Notes: generated by a model not told the origin, from the sequence alone. A stretch of 64,000 bases of DNA from Bryobacterales bacterium F-183 (GCA_016865505.2 AP025252.1:3100001-3164000), one strand, 5' to 3'; positions 1-9,770 are shown, numbered from the stretch's first letter. Made by a program: numbers and translations.

Positions 1-1
1 G

Positions 2-433
2 CAGGATCCACGCTTTGGCGTGATCGTACTTTGCGAGGTGGCGTCGCGCGCACTGTCCCCGGCGGTGAACGACCCCGGCACGGCGATCGACATCATCAAC
101 ACGTCGGTGCGGGTGCTTGCGCCCTGGGTGTCCCGCCATGACACGCCCGACCCTGACCCGATCTACCCAGCCATTCACGTCCGACCGCTGGCGACTGCCG
201 ATTTGTTCGACGACATTTACGGACCCATCGTGCGCGATGGCAGCGGTATGGTGCAGGTGGCGGTGAAGGTCCAGAAGGCGATGGCGTCGCTGGCGAGGAT
301 GGGAGACGCGGAAACCAAAACCGTAGCGGTAAGGGTTTCGGAGTACGCGTTTGCCCACGCCAAGGAAGCGTTGCGATTGCCGGACGATAAGGAGACGATA
401 CGGTCGCTGGCGGAAGCCGTAAGAGAGGTTTGA
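2..433 (+). CDS. DUF2254 membrane protein, C-terminal fragment
   Basis: The reading frame is open from the left edge and stops with TGA at 431-433, so only the last 143 codons are present. The stretch FGVIVLCEVASRALSPAVND, followed by a DPGTAIDII-type continuation, matches the conserved C-terminal part of DUF2254 predicted membrane proteins. That family has N-terminal transmembrane helices (outside this window) and a soluble C-terminal part. Its function is unknown. The GTG at position 20 is an internal codon, not a start. The gene converges on the leu operon with a terminator hairpin between them. Confidence 0.75.
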   Translation, partial: QDPRFGVIVLCEVASRALSPAVNDPGTAIDIINTSVRVLAPWVSRHDTPDPDPIYPAIHVRPLATADLFDDIYGPIVRDGSGMVQVAVKVQKAMASLARMGDAETKTVAVRVSEYAFAHAKEALRLPDDKETIRSLAEAVREV

Positions 434-443
434 CCAAATGAAA

Positions 444-466
444 AAGCCTCCCGTATGGGGAGGCTT
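444..466 (-). terminator. Intrinsic terminator of the leu operon
   Basis: A 9-bp perfect stem (AAGCCTCCC at 444-452 with GGGAGGCTT at 458-466) has a 5-nt loop. Read on the minus strand it is followed by a run of T, so it should end leuABCD transcription just after leuD. On the plus strand the T tract is weak (CTTC). Confidence 0.75.
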
Positions 467-484
467 CTTCAGGATGCGACTGGT

Positions 485-1081
485 TTATGCGAGGGTGTTC
501 AGCGAGCCCACGCGCTTGGCCTCGAACGCCTCAATCGCAGGACCCTGCTGCAGGATGTACCCCAGCTCGTCGACGCCTTCCAGCAAGCAGTGCTTCATGA
601 AGGGGTCGACCGGGAACGTGACGCTGCGGCCGTCGGCGATCGTCAGGGTCTGGCTCGCCAGATCGATCTTGACCGTGCTGTCCGGGTTGGCGAAAAGCCA
701 GTCCTGAATGTCCTTGGGGACCACGATCGGGAGCAGGCCGTTCTTCAAACTGTTGCCCTTGAAGATGTCCGCGAACGACGTGCTGATGACCGCGCGGAAG
801 CCGTACTGCGTCAGCGCCCAGGGAGCGTGCTCGCGGCTCGATCCACAACCGAAGTTGTCTCCCGCCAGCAGGACGGCCTTTGACTTCGACGCTTCCTGAT
901 TCAGGATGAAGTCCGCTTTGGGGGAGCCGTCGGCTTCGTAGCGCCAATCGTAGAACAACTGGTCTCCGAGGCCGGCTTTGGAGATCGTCTTCAGAAAGCG
1001 GGCCGGGATGATCTGGTCCGTGTCGATGTTGTCGATGCCCATCGATACGAACTTGCTTTCTAGGGTCGTAAACTTGGCCAT
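485..1081 (-). CDS. leuD: 3-isopropylmalate dehydratase small subunit LeuD
   Basis: LeuD pairs with LeuC to form cytoplasmic isopropylmalate isomerase, which converts 2-isopropylmalate to 3-isopropylmalate in leucine synthesis. The 198-residue length is normal. The N-terminal region contains IDNIDTDQIIPARFL, and GDNFGCGSSREHAPWAL in the middle is the swivel-domain signature of aconitase-type small subunits. The gene begins 3 nt after the leuC stop, so translation is probably coupled, and it is the last gene of leuABCD. With CimA in this window it is also expected to isomerise citramalate for isoleucine synthesis, since the same enzyme normally serves both pathways. Confidence 0.95.
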   Translation of the reverse strand: MAKFTTLESKFVSMGIDNIDTDQIIPARFLKTISKAGLGDQLFYDWRYEADGSPKADFILNQEASKSKAVLLAGDNFGCGSSREHAPWALTQYGFRAVISTSFADIFKGNSLKNGLLPIVVPKDIQDWLFANPDSTVKIDLASQTLTIADGRSVTFPVDPFMKHCLLEGVDELGYILQQGPAIEAFEAKRVGSLNTLA

Positions 1082-1084
1082 GGC

Positions 1085-2491
1085 TTAGCTGAGGCTCCTG
1101 ACGTCGGTGACTTTGCCGGTGACGGCCGATGCTGCCGCCGTGAGCGGGCTGGCGAGGAAGGTACGGCCGCCCTTGCCTTGGCGTCCTTCAAAGTTGCGGT
1201 TGGACGTGGACACGCTGTATTCGCCGGGGCTCAACTGGTCGCCGTTCATGGCGATGCACATCGAGCAGCCAGCTTCGCGCCAATCTGCGCCTGCTTCCTT
1301 GAACACCTTGTCCAGACCTTCTGCTTCGGCCTGACGCTTGATGATCTGTGAGCCTGGGACCACCATCATGCGAACTCCGGGAGCGACCTTGCGGCCTTTC
1401 AACACCGAGGCCGCGGCGCGGAGGTCCGACATGCGGCTGTTGGTGCAGCTGCCGACGAACACGACGTTGACGGGCTGTCCGGTGAGGGGCTTGCCGGCTT
1501 CGAGGTTCATGTACTGGAGGGCCTTGATGAGCGAATCGCGTTCGAGCGGGTCGCTGTAGGAGGCCGGGTCCGGGATGTGGCCGCTGATGGGCATGCCCAT
1601 GCCGGGGTTGGTGCCGAAGGTGATCATTGGCTCCAACGCGTCGGCGTCGATGGTGACGGACTTGTCGTAGGTGGCGCCGGGGTCGGTGGGGAGTTGCTTC
1701 CAGCGCTCGACGGCGGCGTCCCAATCGGCGCCCTTGGGGGCGTAGGTACGGCCCTTGAGGAATTCGAAGGTCGTTTCGTCCGGGGCGATGAGGCCGGCGC
1801 GGGCGCCTGCTTCGATGGCCATGTTGCAGACCGTCATGCGCTCTTCCATGCTCAGCGAACGGATGGCCGAACCGGTGAACTCGAAGACGCAGCCCGTGCC
1901 GCCGCCGATGCCGATCTTGGCGATCAGCGCGAGGATGATGTCCTTGGCCGAGACGCCGGGCTTGAGTGTACCGTCGACGCGGACTTCGTAGGTCTGCGAC
2001 TTTTGCTGCAGCAGGCACTGCGTCGCAAGGACGTGTTCGACCTGCGAGGTACCGATGCCGAAGGCCAGCGCACCGAACGCGCCGTGGGTGGCCGTATGAG
2101 AGTCACCACAGACGACCGTCATGCCCGGTTGGGTGAGGCCGTGCTCGGGTCCGATGACGTGGACGATGCCCTGCTTTTCGTGCTTGTAGCCGAAGTGGGG
2201 GATGCCGAATTCGGTGCAGTTCTTTTCAAACTGATTGATCTGCGTTTCCGCCACCGTGTCGAGGATGGGCAGCGAGAAGGAGTGAGTCGGGCTCGAATGG
2301 TCGACAGTTCCGAACGTCAGGTCCGGACGGCGAACCTTTAAGCCGCGCTCGCGCAAGCCGCTGAAGGCCTGCGGGGAAGTGACTTCGTGCACCAGGTGGA
2401 GATCGATGTAGATCAACGCCGGGGCGCCGGGATTTTCGGCGACCAGGTGCTGGTCCCAGATCTTTTCAATGATTGTGCGTGGCTTCGACAT
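1085..2491 (-). CDS. leuC: 3-isopropylmalate dehydratase large subunit LeuC
   Basis: This is the iron-sulfur subunit of isopropylmalate isomerase, 468 residues, the usual length. The [4Fe-4S] ligands are visible as VGSCTNSR (about residue 350) and the CSMC pair (about residues 407-410). The N-terminal substrate region [20 protein letters not shown] is intact. Its ATG overlaps the leuB stop codon (TAATG), so translational coupling is expected, and leuD follows after 3 nt. The product works with LeuD in the cytoplasm. Confidence 0.96.
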   Translation of the reverse strand: MSKPRTIIEKIWDQHLVAENPGAPALIYIDLHLVHEVTSPQAFSGLRERGLKVRRPDLTFGTVDHSSPTHSFSLPILDTVAETQINQFEKNCTEFGIPHFGYKHEKQGIVHVIGPEHGLTQPGMTVVCGDSHTATHGAFGALAFGIGTSQVEHVLATQCLLQQKSQTYEVRVDGTLKPGVSAKDIILALIAKIGIGGGTGCVFEFTGSAIRSLSMEERMTVCNMAIEAGARAGLIAPDETTFEFLKGRTYAPKGADWDAAVERWKQLPTDPGATYDKSVTIDADALEPMITFGTNPGMGMPISGHIPDPASYSDPLERDSLIKALQYMNLEAGKPLTGQPVNVVFVGSCTNSRMSDLRAAASVLKGRKVAPGVRMMVVPGSQIIKRQAEAEGLDKVFKEAGADWREAGCSMCIAMNGDQLSPGEYSVSTSNRNFEGRQGKGGRTFLASPLTAAASAVTGKVTDVRSLS

Positions 2492-3555
2492 TAGATGGCC
2501 TCACAAACTGCATTGCCGACTTCTTCCGTCGTCGCAGGGGTGCCCTTGGGACGGAGGTCGGCGGTGACCTTGCCGCTATCGAGAACCTTCTCGACCGCAG
2601 CGTAGACGGCCTGGGCTTCGGCCTTGAGATTGAAGCTGTATTCGAGCATCGCGGCGATGGAGCCGATGGCCGCCATGGGGTTCGCCTTGTTTTGTCCGGC
2701 GATGTCGGGGGCGGAGCCGTGAACGGGTTCGTACAGGCCCTTTTCGTCACCGAGCGAGGCCGAGGGCAGCATGCCGATGGAGCCGGCAAGCACTGCGCCT
2801 TCGTCACTGAGGATGTCGCCGAACATGTTTTCGAGCAGTACGATGTCAAAGCGCTTGGGAGCGAGGATCAACTGCATGGCGCAGTTGTCGACAAGAATGT
2901 GTTCGAGTTCGCAATCCGGGAACTCCGGCGCGACCTCGTTGACGACCTTGCGCCAAAGCTGCGACGTTTCGAGTACGTTGGACTTGTCGACGCTTGCGAC
3001 CTTCTTGCGGCGCTGGCCGGCCAGCTTGAACGCCATGCGAGTGACACGGGCGATTTCCTTGCGCGTGTACGTCATGGTGTTGGTGCCACGCTCGTCGTCA
3101 CCGCTGCCTTCAATACCGCGGGGCGTGCCGTAGTAGATGCCGCCGGTGAGTTCGCGCAGGATGATCATGTCCACGCCGTCGATCAGGTGGTTCTTGAGCG
3201 GCGAGGATTCAAGCAGGGACTTGTACGACCGCACGGGGCGCAGGTTGCCGTACACGCCGAGCAGCTTGCGCAGGGCCAGCAGACCGCGCTCGGGGCGCTT
3301 TTCCGGCGGCCAGTTGTCGAACTCGGGCAGACCAAACGCACCCATTAAGGTGGCGTCGGCTTTGAGGGCGAGGTCGGCGGTTTCCTGGGGCAGGGGAGTG
3401 CCGGTCTTGTGGATGGCGATGCCACCCATGAGGCCTTCGGTGAGGGTCAACGTGTGACCGAACTTCTTGGTTACCGTTTCAAGTACGCGGACGGCTTCGC
3501 GCGTGACTTCTACCCCGATTCCGTCACCGGGGAGAATGCAGATGTTCAGATTCAT
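2491..3555 (-). CDS. leuB: 3-isopropylmalate dehydrogenase LeuB
   Basis: LeuB is an NAD-dependent oxidative decarboxylase that converts 3-isopropylmalate to 2-oxoisocaproate; in citramalate-pathway organisms it also acts on 3-methylmalate. The 354-residue protein starts with the family pattern [14 protein letters not shown] and carries the ELTGGIYYG segment and the [16 protein letters not shown] cofactor region. It lies between leuA (3-nt gap) and leuC (1-nt overlap). Nothing in the sequence looks abnormal. Confidence 0.96.
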   Translation of the reverse strand: MNLNICILPGDGIGVEVTREAVRVLETVTKKFGHTLTLTEGLMGGIAIHKTGTPLPQETADLALKADATLMGAFGLPEFDNWPPEKRPERGLLALRKLLGVYGNLRPVRSYKSLLESSPLKNHLIDGVDMIILRELTGGIYYGTPRGIEGSGDDERGTNTMTYTRKEIARVTRMAFKLAGQRRKKVASVDKSNVLETSQLWRKVVNEVAPEFPDCELEHILVDNCAMQLILAPKRFDIVLLENMFGDILSDEGAVLAGSIGMLPSASLGDEKGLYEPVHGSAPDIAGQNKANPMAAIGSIAAMLEYSFNLKAEAQAVYAAVEKVLDSGKVTADLRPKGTPATTEEVGNAVCEAI

Positions 3556-3558
3556 TGG

Positions 3559-4740
3559 TTAGTCGGCCTTAGCGGCAGCGGCGGCAGAGGAAGCTTCCTT
3601 GACGGCCGCAATCATCTCCAGAATTTCGTCGTTCATGACACCCTTCTTGGTGTCGGCGAGCGCGGTGAACTTGGTGTACACCTGGTGGAGTTCTTCCTTG
3701 GTGAGAACAAAACCCAGGTCCTCGCAGCGCTTGCTAAGGGCGTGGCGTCCGCTGTGCTTGCCGAGGACAAGCTTGCCTTCGGGTACGCCGACGCTCTTGG
3801 GATCTACGATTTCGTAGGTGGACTTGTTTTTGAGGTAGCCATCCTGGTGGATGCCGGCCTCATGGGCAAACGCGTTCTTGCCAACAATCGCCTTGTTGGG
3901 TTGCGGGCCGAAGCTGATGATGGAGCTCAGCAACTGGCTGGCGGAATAGATGTTTTCGGTGACGATCTGCGTCTGGTAGGGGAACTGGTCGTTGCGGACC
4001 TTCATCACCATCACCACTTCTTCGAGCGCGCAGTTGCCGGCCCGTTCGCCGATGCCGTTGATGGTGCATTCAATCTGGCGTGCGCCTGCTTCGACGGCGG
4101 CGAGCGAGTTGGCTACGGCAAGGCCCAAGTCGTCATGGCAGTGTACGCTGACGATGGCGGTGTCGCCCAGCGCCTTGTGGATGCGGCTCACCATCCGCGC
4201 GTACTCGACGGGTACGCTAAAGCCGGTGGTGTCGGGAAGGTTTACCGTGCGTGCGCCGGCGGCGACCACGGCTTTGGAAATCTCTTCCAAATAGTCCAGG
4301 TCGGTACGGGAGGCGTCTTCCGCGGAAAACTCGACGTCGTCGACGTACTGGCGGGCGAGGGTGACGGCGTTCACCGCGTCCTCGAGCACCTGCTGGCGCG
4401 ACTTCTTGAGCTTGTATTCCAGGTGGATATCGCTGGTGGCGATGAAGGTGTGGATGCGCGGGCGCTTGGCGTGCTTGAGCGAACTGGCGGCGCGTTCCAC
4501 GTCCAACTTATTGGAGCGGGCAAGAGCTGCAACCTGCATCCAGGGGTACTGACGGCTGACTGCGTCTACTGCTTCGTAGTCGCCCTCGGAGGCAATGGGG
4601 AAGCCGGCCTCCATAATGTCCACTCCCAGGTCGGCTAACTTAGCCGCCATTTTGAGCTTTTCGGCCACGGTCATGCTGCAACCGGGACTCTGCTCACCGT
4701 CTCTCAGCGTCGTATCAAAGATGTAAACGCGATTGCTCAT
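3559..4740 (-). CDS. leuA: 2-isopropylmalate synthase, short form without regulatory domain
   Basis: The enzyme condenses acetyl-CoA with 2-oxoisovalerate, the committed step of leucine synthesis. The HMGL-type catalytic barrel is complete: [16 protein letters not shown] at the N-terminus, [12 protein letters not shown] with the metal ligands, and [10 protein letters not shown]. The protein is only 393 residues and stops shortly after the linker, in an Ala/Lys-rich tail, so the C-terminal leucine-binding domain (LeuA_dimer) of about 120 residues found in ordinary 500-residue LeuA is absent. leuB starts 3 nt after its stop, so there is no room for a lost domain. The ATG at 4740 is chosen because GAAAGG lies just upstream; an in-frame start at 4797 exists but adds a poor N-terminus. 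First gene of leuABCD. Confidence 0.88.
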   Translation of the reverse strand: MSNRVYIFDTTLRDGEQSPGCSMTVAEKLKMAAKLADLGVDIMEAGFPIASEGDYEAVDAVSRQYPWMQVAALARSNKLDVERAASSLKHAKRPRIHTFIATSDIHLEYKLKKSRQQVLEDAVNAVTLARQYVDDVEFSAEDASRTDLDYLEEISKAVVAAGARTVNLPDTTGFSVPVEYARMVSRIHKALGDTAIVSVHCHDDLGLAVANSLAAVEAGARQIECTINGIGERAGNCALEEVVMVMKVRNDQFPYQTQIVTENIYSASQLLSSIISFGPQPNKAIVGKNAFAHEAGIHQDGYLKNKSTYEIVDPKSVGVPEGKLVLGKHSGRHALSKRCEDLGFVLTKEELHQVYTKFTALADTKKGVMNDEILEMIAAVKEASSAAAAAKAD

Positions 4741-4838
4741 GGTGATTACCTTTCGCTTTGCTGCTATGCCAATGGGAGAGGCCGGTAAGCATCCCATATT
4801 GAGTTATTATCAGGCGGCCGGTTTGGATTTGGCAAATT

Positions 4839-4872
4839 TATAATCTTAATGTTTCGATGCAAATGGTAGAAT
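4839..4872 (+). promoter_or_regulatory. Divergent promoter region between leuA and the secreted-protein gene
   Basis: The 138-nt gap between leuA and the next gene is AT-rich. TATAAT occurs at 4839-4844 and TAGAAT at 4867-4872; the latter sits 6 nt before the GTG start at 4879, so the mRNA for that gene may be leaderless. No convincing -35 element, leader peptide or leucine attenuator could be seen on the leuA side. Confidence 0.35.
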
Positions 4873-4878
4873 TCGCAC

Positions 4879-5517
4879 GTGATACGACTCTGGGGTGCCT
4901 TGCTGGTGGTGGTTTGCTGCGCTTGGGCGCAGGAACAGACGGATGCACGGTGGGATGCGAAGATCACGCTGGAGGATAAGGTAAAAGTACCGTTTTCCTT
5001 GCAGTTTCAGGCAGGTAAGGACGGTACGGCATCGGCGGCCTGGGGCGACTTGCGGTCGTCCAGCGGTACGGCGAAGGACGGCAAGCTAGTGCTGGAGTTT
5101 GCGAGCATCGGCGGGCGGATTGAGGCAGCTTACGACGGCAAGACGTTTGAGGGTGATTACACCGTTGGCGGCCAGCGGTATAGGATCGAGGCGGCTCCGT
5201 TTTGTACCTGCGGCTTCCAGGGCGAGGCCGGGCCGGATATCGCCGGAGTGTGGGCGCTGTCGGGCAGCGGCGCGGGTACGCTGACGGTTCGCCGGGTGGG
5301 CGACGATACGTTTGCCGAGTTGGCGCTGCAGGATCAGGCCGTGGTGAAGCATCTCTTCGGGCGGTTCGACGGATTGTCCTTCGCGCTGGCGGCGTTTGAC
5401 GGCAAGCGCGGGGTGCTGGTGGATGCCGAGCCTGCAGCAACCGGCGACATTTTGAAGATTACTGTGCAGTTTCCCGGCAGGAAACCGCTTGCGTTCACAG
5501 GGACGAAACGGAAGTAA
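4879..5517 (+). CDS. Secreted hypothetical protein
   Basis: A 212-residue protein of unknown function. The first 17 residues (IRLWGALLVVVCCAWAQ) form a signal peptide with probable cleavage after AWA. The mature part is rich in alternating hydrophobic and Gly residues and predicted beta strands, with a single CTC pair near residue 114. It is compatible with a small periplasmic beta-barrel, but this is inference. The start is GTG with no Shine-Dalgarno sequence; a TAGAAT box lies 6 nt upstream. The next gene begins 6 nt after the stop, so the two are probably one transcript. Confidence 0.7.
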   Translation: MIRLWGALLVVVCCAWAQEQTDARWDAKITLEDKVKVPFSLQFQAGKDGTASAAWGDLRSSSGTAKDGKLVLEFASIGGRIEAAYDGKTFEGDYTVGGQRYRIEAAPFCTCGFQGEAGPDIAGVWALSGSGAGTLTVRRVGDDTFAELALQDQAVVKHLFGRFDGLSFALAAFDGKRGVLVDAEPAATGDILKITVQFPGRKPLAFTGTKRK

Positions 5518-5523
5518 ACGAAC

Positions 5524-7662
5524 ATGGCCAAGATCGCGATCACAGACAAGCTGGGTGTGGACCTGATTGCCGCGGACACGCTGCCGGGGTCGGGCATTGC
5601 GAAGTACTTTCGCGCCGACGTGGCGAGGTTTTATGCCGGGGCGGAACTGGCCGCCGCGATGGCTACACCGCTTTCCGGCTTGAAGAAAACGCCGCTCGGA
5701 TTGGCGATGACCTTTGCGGATGCCGGGGTGTTTGGGACGTCCGGCGTGGATTGGAAGTTCAGCGCGGGGTCGCGGGTGAGCGTGATCCCCAATGGGGCGA
5801 CCTTGGCGGTGGCGTTTGCGCCGTCGCTGAGCGCCAGTAGCAGCGTGAGTCCAGCGAGTGGTCTGAAGTTCGGGTTTTCGGCCGGGGGATCGGTGGAGTT
5901 CCGGGCCTCGCGCGAGTTTGCGAAGCCTGACAAGACGCTGTTGAAGGACGCGCTAGGGGCGTTGCTGGCGTCGGGCGTGGTACCGGCCAATGTGCTGGAT
6001 GTCCAGCAGATGCCAGTGGGCGATGCGGCATCGGTGGCCGGTTCCGGCAACCTGCGCGTGTCGGCCAAGTTCGACATCGCACGGGCGGTGAATCCGATGG
6101 CGATTCCCGGCATGGCGCTGGGCGAGTTCGCCAAGTTGGAACTGAACGCCGGGGCGAGCGTCAGCGTTGGCGCTTCGGTGTCGGTGCGCGGCAGCTATGA
6201 AGTACTGGTGAAGAAGACCGATGCGGCGACCGTGACCGTCACGTACCGCAAGACGGCGGCGTCGCAGTTCCAGTTTGATGTGAACGCTTCTGTAGGTGTG
6301 TCGCTTGATGTGCTGGGCACGGATGTACTGCCCAAGTTGCTGGGGTTCTTCTCCAAAGATCCGCAGGTAGAGGGACTGCAAAATCTGCCGCAGGCGCAGC
6401 AGGTGGAGATCGCGGCGGCGGTGGCGGCGAGCGTCAACCGTACCTTGGAACTGTCGCTTTCGGCGAGCATCGCGGCGGTGCGTGAGAATAGCGACCTGTT
6501 TGCCTATGCATTTGATTTGAACCTGCTGGATGCGGCAGGTGTCGCGGCATTGAACGCCGCGCTGCAGGCTGACCTGACGGCCTTGACGGGTACGATGTCG
6601 ACGAGTTTGCCGCAGGGCGTAACGATGCTGCGGTCGGCCTTTGAAGAGACGCTCAAGCGTAGCGTGCAGTGGAAGCTGAACTTGCTCGGGATCGTGAATG
6701 TTACGCGGCTGAGCGAGTTGGTGCGTAGCGGCAAGGTGCTGTTCGACGCGCAGAGCGGGGAACTGCTGATTACGGATTCCGCGACTGCGAAAAAACTAGC
6801 AGTGACGGCGATGCCGTTGATGGCCGATAGCGAAAAGGTCCGGCACTTGCTGTTGCAGTCCATGGTGGTGACGGCGGCGTACCGCGCGTCAGGTGCAGTC
6901 CCGATAGCAAGTGAGTTGTCCGGCAGCATCCGGTACTTTGAGCAAACCGCGAACGCGAATGCCACGACTTTGGCGGATTACCTCGACAATCTGATGGGTT
7001 GCGGGTTGATCGATGCTGGGGCCAAGGACAAGTTTCTGACGTCCGGCTTTGTTGCGGGGCGGGCCAGCGTGATGCTTGAAGCATCGTTTGTCGACTCACA
7101 CTTTCGCGCCATGTTTTTGGATGCGAAGGGCAAGGCGCGCAAGCAGGACGAGTACGAAACGATTGGCCGCAATGCGGTGGCGGCGATCATTCAGCCGGAT
7201 GAGCCGGACGCATTTCGACGCCTGCCGATGATGACCGGTGAAGCGAAGTCCAACACGCTGTGGCGCAAGATGACGGAGAAGGGACAACCGGGGATCGCGG
7301 GGTTGCTGCCCAAGCAGTACAACAGCGGCGTGTACCTGCAGTTGGTGATCGGCGATTATTCGGTGATCCGTTGGTGGGCGCGGGCGATGCGCGAGGCGGC
7401 GGAGCAGGTGGAGGCGATGGACCAGTTCCTGCAAACGCTTGCTGACCGCACGCCAGAATCACTGTCCACTGATAAGGCATTTGCCGAACAGCGCCGGCGA
7501 ATGAGCAAGGCGCTGGCGGATGTCGCCAATGAATCCCTGCCCAGCTTGCTCGATGCCTGGGGCGTAGTGGCGCTGTACGCTGCGGCAAAGGGCGCAGAAA
7601 GCGTACGGGGCGTAGTGATGACGGCGGGCGGAGGCATCCTGGTACGGCAGGTGCCCGCTTAG
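5524..7662 (+). CDS. Large hypothetical protein of unknown family
   Basis: A 712-residue protein that I do not recognise. It has no signal peptide or clear transmembrane segment. Residues 50-250 are rich in Ser, Ala, Gly and Val in alternating patterns (for example LNAGASVSVGASVSVRGSYE), suggesting a beta-rich region. The following 250 residues look mostly helical, and the C-terminal 200 residues contain several Trp and long helices. Codon usage resembles that of neighbouring genes, so recent transfer is not indicated. It follows the secreted 212-residue protein by 6 nt, and its TAG stop overlaps the TAA of the convergent gene through TTAG. Confidence 0.7.
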   Translation: MAKIAITDKLGVDLIAADTLPGSGIAKYFRADVARFYAGAELAAAMATPLSGLKKTPLGLAMTFADAGVFGTSGVDWKFSAGSRVSVIPNGATLAVAFAPSLSASSSVSPASGLKFGFSAGGSVEFRASREFAKPDKTLLKDALGALLASGVVPANVLDVQQMPVGDAASVAGSGNLRVSAKFDIARAVNPMAIPGMALGEFAKLELNAGASVSVGASVSVRGSYEVLVKKTDAATVTVTYRKTAASQFQFDVNASVGVSLDVLGTDVLPKLLGFFSKDPQVEGLQNLPQAQQVEIAAAVAASVNRTLELSLSASIAAVRENSDLFAYAFDLNLLDAAGVAALNAALQADLTALTGTMSTSLPQGVTMLRSAFEETLKRSVQWKLNLLGIVNVTRLSELVRSGKVLFDAQSGELLITDSATAKKLAVTAMPLMADSEKVRHLLLQSMVVTAAYRASGAVPIASELSGSIRYFEQTANANATTLADYLDNLMGCGLIDAGAKDKFLTSGFVAGRASVMLEASFVDSHFRAMFLDAKGKARKQDEYETIGRNAVAAIIQPDEPDAFRRLPMMTGEAKSNTLWRKMTEKGQPGIAGLLPKQYNSGVYLQLVIGDYSVIRWWARAMREAAEQVEAMDQFLQTLADRTPESLSTDKAFAEQRRRMSKALADVANESLPSLLDAWGVVALYAAAKGAESVRGVVMTAGGGILVRQVPA

Positions 7663-8222
7663 CGCTCCTGTCGGGCGCGGCGTTCCTGCCGGGTGAGCGG
7701 GATGGCGTGCCGATCCCGCAGGATAGCTTTGGCGCGCTGTTCATGGTCGGGCGACGGGGTGTCGCTCATGAGCCAACTCCAGTACTCTTCGGGGTCGACG
7801 GTGACATCGCGGTACCTGCCGATGCGTACTTTGAGCGGGCCAAGTTCCAGCCCCTTGGACTGGCAGTGCAGGATCGCATGGCCTACGGATTCCATGAGCG
7901 ACCCGGCCTGGAGGTTGCGCAGGGTCGTGTCCCCACCAGCCAGGGTGACGGTGCAGATACCGCACTGCATGAGTTCCCAATCGCACACACTATGGAGCGA
8001 GTGGAAATAGCAAGGTAGCTTGCCGTTGTGCAAGGCCGCGCCGTTCTCATACGACGCCTTGCCGCCCGGGATCACACGAATCCGGCGTCGCGGATCCGGC
8101 GGCTGTTCGCAAAGATTGCGTGCGACGGACGCGGCGTGCATCGAGCTACGCGCACGTACGGAAAATTCCAGCATCCCGCCTGCTAGGACGGGGAAAAGCA
8201 CCAGGCAACCGCGCTCCGGCAT
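7659..8222 (-). CDS. Hypothetical protein with CxxC motif
   Basis: A 187-residue cytoplasmic protein of unknown function. Visible features are a Cys/His-containing centre (LPCYFHSLHSVCDWELMQCG, then IC), which could bind a metal, and a basic C-terminus ending in RQERRARQER. TATGAT lies 6 nt before the ATG and there is no Shine-Dalgarno sequence, so the mRNA may be leaderless. The stop overlaps that of the convergent 712-residue gene by 4 nt. No family assignment is offered. Confidence 0.6.
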   Translation of the reverse strand: MPERGCLVLFPVLAGGMLEFSVRARSSMHAASVARNLCEQPPDPRRRIRVIPGGKASYENGAALHNGKLPCYFHSLHSVCDWELMQCGICTVTLAGGDTTLRNLQAGSLMESVGHAILHCQSKGLELGPLKVRIGRYRDVTVDPEEYWSWLMSDTPSPDHEQRAKAILRDRHAIPLTRQERRARQER

Positions 8223-8265
8223 GAGTCGATCATAGCGCGAAAAGCGAACAAAAGGCGAATATCGG

Positions 8266-9492
8266 TTACTGTGCCGGTGTCAGACGTTTGGGCATCCCTG
8301 GCAGTTGGGACAGGGGCGACCATTCGGGTGCCGGGTGGAAGACCAGGCGGGTGAACTCGTCCTGCCCTTTGCCAAAAACGCCTTTTTTCTCGAAGGCGGA
8401 GGCACCAGGGGCGAGGTAGTACACTTCGCCGTACAGCTTTTGCATGGCCCATACGCCGCCTTCGTTGTCGATGGCCAAAGCGACGACACCCTCGGGGGTG
8501 GGATATTCGCGGGCGTTGACAGTCCCTCCCTTGCGAATCGCATCAGCCGGTACGTGGATCACCATGTTGTTCTCGTCGGCGACCCAAAAGCCACCGTTCT
8601 TATCGATCGCGGCCTGCCAGAGAGCACCACTATCGAACTTGGTGAGCGCAGTAGCGTCGGCGCGCGTGAGCTTGCCCGAGGTCTTGAGTTTTGCTGCGGG
8701 GATCACAGCAAGCAGTTGACGCCGGTACAGCAGGAGGTCGCCACCGGGGAGGAATAGCATGCCCGTCCCAAGGCCTTCTTCTTCGTCCTCGGTAACTTCG
8801 ATCTTGGCTTTGAGGCTGCCGTCTTTGAGGTTGTAACGTACGAGCGTCCGGCCATCCACCTGCCAGACCGTAACGCCGTCCGGATCGAGGCAGAAGCCGT
8901 TGGGAATGGTGCCGGTGACCTTGCTGGGTGTTCCTTGTCCGGACGGAGAAAGGCGCATCAGGGCGTTGGTATTCCAGCCGTCGCCGAAATAATAATTGCC
9001 CTGCGCGTCGACGGCTCCGCCAAGCAAGCGAGGACCCGTGGTGATGATCTTGTCGCCGTTGGTGAAGCCTCCTGCAGCGAGTTTGGCTTCGGAGATCGCG
9101 CGGAGCTGACCTTTGGAGAAGTCGTCGGCGTCAGGGTCGATGCGGGCAGTGGCGATCCAAAGCATGCCGCTAGTGGGGCGCGCGGCGTAGCTGAGGCGCA
9201 GCGTCACTTTTTCACCAGCTTTGACGGTACGTTCCACCGGCGCGGCTTCCATGATGGTGTCGACGATCTTGCCGGGTTGCCGGAAGGCCACGCCTGACAA
9301 ACGGTACTTACCGGGCAGGTTGGCGACATAGGTCGCCGGGTCCGGGTTGGCTACCTTTTGGCCGTTGGGCAGTACCAATTCCAGGGCAGGGCGAGGTCCT
9401 TCTTTGGGAACTCCGGCAAGGTCAATCTGTATGACAGGCGACGGGGGAGCGGCTTGCGTGAGGAAGGCGGCCGCCGCGATCAAATGAAACAT
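8266..9492 (-). CDS. Secreted beta-propeller (NHL/SMP-30-like) protein
   Basis: A 408-residue exported protein. The N-terminus (MFHLIAAAAFLTQAAPP) is a signal peptide. Residues 20-130 resemble an immunoglobulin-like or carbohydrate-processing accessory region. From about residue 150 there are repeated blade-like segments (GGAVDAQGNYYFGDG, PNGFCLDPDGVTVWQ, AAIDKNGGFWVADE, ALAIDNEGGVWAM), as in six-bladed propellers of the NHL or SMP-30 type. No catalytic metal site could be verified, so the enzymatic role is unknown. TATACT lies 8 nt upstream of the ATG. Confidence 0.7.
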   Translation of the reverse strand: MFHLIAAAAFLTQAAPPSPVIQIDLAGVPKEGPRPALELVLPNGQKVANPDPATYVANLPGKYRLSGVAFRQPGKIVDTIMEAAPVERTVKAGEKVTLRLSYAARPTSGMLWIATARIDPDADDFSKGQLRAISEAKLAAGGFTNGDKIITTGPRLLGGAVDAQGNYYFGDGWNTNALMRLSPSGQGTPSKVTGTIPNGFCLDPDGVTVWQVDGRTLVRYNLKDGSLKAKIEVTEDEEEGLGTGMLFLPGGDLLLYRRQLLAVIPAAKLKTSGKLTRADATALTKFDSGALWQAAIDKNGGFWVADENNMVIHVPADAIRKGGTVNAREYPTPEGVVALAIDNEGGVWAMQKLYGEVYYLAPGASAFEKKGVFGKGQDEFTRLVFHPAPEWSPLSQLPGMPKRLTPAQ

Positions 9493-9518
9493 CCTTCATG
9501 AGTATAGCGGCCTCAAGT

Positions 9519-9770
9519 TCAAGTCTTCCATTCGCGCGAGTAAGTTCTACCGCCGCATTCTTCGCATTTTCTTACTTTCCGTTCCATTGCTGCACCGCAA
9601 CTCACACACTTTCGCTGTTTGCGGGGTGCTGCCAAGGCGGCAAGGAGTCCCACAGGGCCTAGCGCAAAGCTACACAATTCCCAGCGTTTGAAGAAAGCGT
9701 AGCGGGATCGCGCCACGCAGTAGGCGACGGTGCCGGACAGGAGCCAGATACAGAGAATCAGAACGGTCAT
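9519..9770 (-). CDS. Small membrane protein with C-terminal zinc ribbon
   Basis: An 83-residue protein (95 if the in-frame TTG at 9806 is the start, which adds RRIK before the helix). It has one or two hydrophobic helices in the first 50 residues, then a zinc-ribbon-like C-terminus with CVSCGA and CEECGG. The function is unknown; the layout resembles small membrane-anchored zinc-ribbon proteins. It lies on the same strand just downstream of tRNA-Arg(TCT), so it could be expressed from the tRNA promoter. No ribosome binding site distinguishes the two possible starts. Confidence 0.55.
   Translation of the reverse strand: MTVLILCIWLLSGTVAYCVARSRYAFFKRWELCSFALGPVGLLAALAAPRKQRKCVSCGAAMERKVRKCEECGGRTYSREWKT

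Noticed and set aside
4741-4878. Possible leucine attenuator upstream of leuA
   Set aside because: No short Leu-rich ORF or terminator-type hairpin with a T tract is present on the minus strand.
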